Origin: Bryobacterales bacterium
Lineage (GTDB): Bacteria; Acidobacteriota; Terriglobia; Bryobacterales; Bryobacteraceae
Direction of reading: 5' to 3'
Assembly (NCBI GenBank): GCA_025462985.1
Contig: JAOAPP010000680.1
Location: 1-5,210 of the forward strand
Length of the DNA: 5,210 nucleotides
The notes beneath the pieces are model-generated. The model had not been told where the DNA came from, ran no database searches, and was given only the letters and a program-made list of their open reading frames with translations. Position numbers and translations under genes: made by a program. Of the stretch, positions 5,128 to 5,210 are shown one piece after another (the first letter of the stretch is position 1; each line of letters opens with the position of its first letter).

Positions 5128-5210
5128 AATTCGCCGTTTAGCCGCGGCGCTGGAACGCGATGAAAAGGCCATTGGCGAATGGAAGGGGGTTACTTGGCCC
5201 GCTGCTAAAA
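5123..5210 (+). mobile_element. IS630-family transposase fragment (partial, runs off right edge)
   Basis: The frame starting at 5123 stays open to the window end and reads RVIRRLAAALERDEKAIGEW, followed by KGVTWPAAKK. The pattern ALERDE-x-AI-x-x-W-x-x-x-x-WP-x-x-KK is the linker I know from IS630-type transposases, between the N-terminal helix-turn-helix part and the DDE domain (which would start with an F-x-D-E-S strand just beyond the edge). The N-terminal 100-odd residues expected before it are missing. What lies upstream is DUF1275 sequence, with the change-over near 5125-5140. No terminal inverted repeat or TA duplication is evident at the junction, so this is a truncated relic or a recombination scar rather than a clean insertion end. 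Confidence 0.62.

Noticed and set aside
1..5210. CRISPR array, toxin-antitoxin pair or defence genes
   Set aside because: No regularly spaced repeats, no Cas, nuclease or toxin-like motifs were seen on either strand.

Overview
This 5.2-kb window looks like a piece of a free-living, mid-GC heterotrophic bacterium. The gene set (cytoplasmic PAS histidine kinase, lipoprotein-type sugar-binding protein, AraD epimerase, DUF1275-type membrane protein, NfeD-like protein) and its loose spacing suggest a soil Acidobacteriota (Terriglobia-like) genome. That assignment is inference from family resemblance; there is no rRNA or marker gene here to settle it.

Layout. Most real genes lie on the minus strand. 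Reading in that direction: araD (4538-3840, L-ribulose-5-phosphate 4-epimerase, all active-site residues present), a periplasmic sugar-binding lipoprotein (3635-2640, RbsB/Peripla_BP_4 type), a soluble PAS-PAS-HisKA-HATPase kinase (1771-125), and the first codons of an NfeD-like membrane protein running off the left edge (about 110-1). On the plus strand there is one small unrecognised ORF (2338-2613), with its own sigma-70-like promoter and a structured 5' region. There is also a broken DUF1275 (YoaK-like) membrane protein gene (4601-5127), which runs directly into a truncated IS630-family transposase that leaves the window at the right edge.

How the parts fit. AraD and the sugar-binding lipoprotein point to pentose (L-arabinose-like) uptake and catabolism. 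No ABC permease, ATPase, AraA or AraB is in view, and a 204-nt gap with its own extended -10 promoter separates the two genes, so they need not be one operon. The kinase has no transmembrane segment, no receiver domain and no response regulator beside it. The right end is a decay zone: DUF1275 carries at least four frame disruptions and a damaged signature motif, and the transposase starts mid-protein.

The least explained part is 1772-2652. It contains a 474-nt gene-free stretch with a GC-rich island, then a strong promoter, a near-perfect Shine-Dalgarno placed too far from the ORF start, two strong inverted repeats inside the small ORF, and a hairpin spanning the convergent gene ends. I see no established defence, CRISPR or biosynthetic system here.
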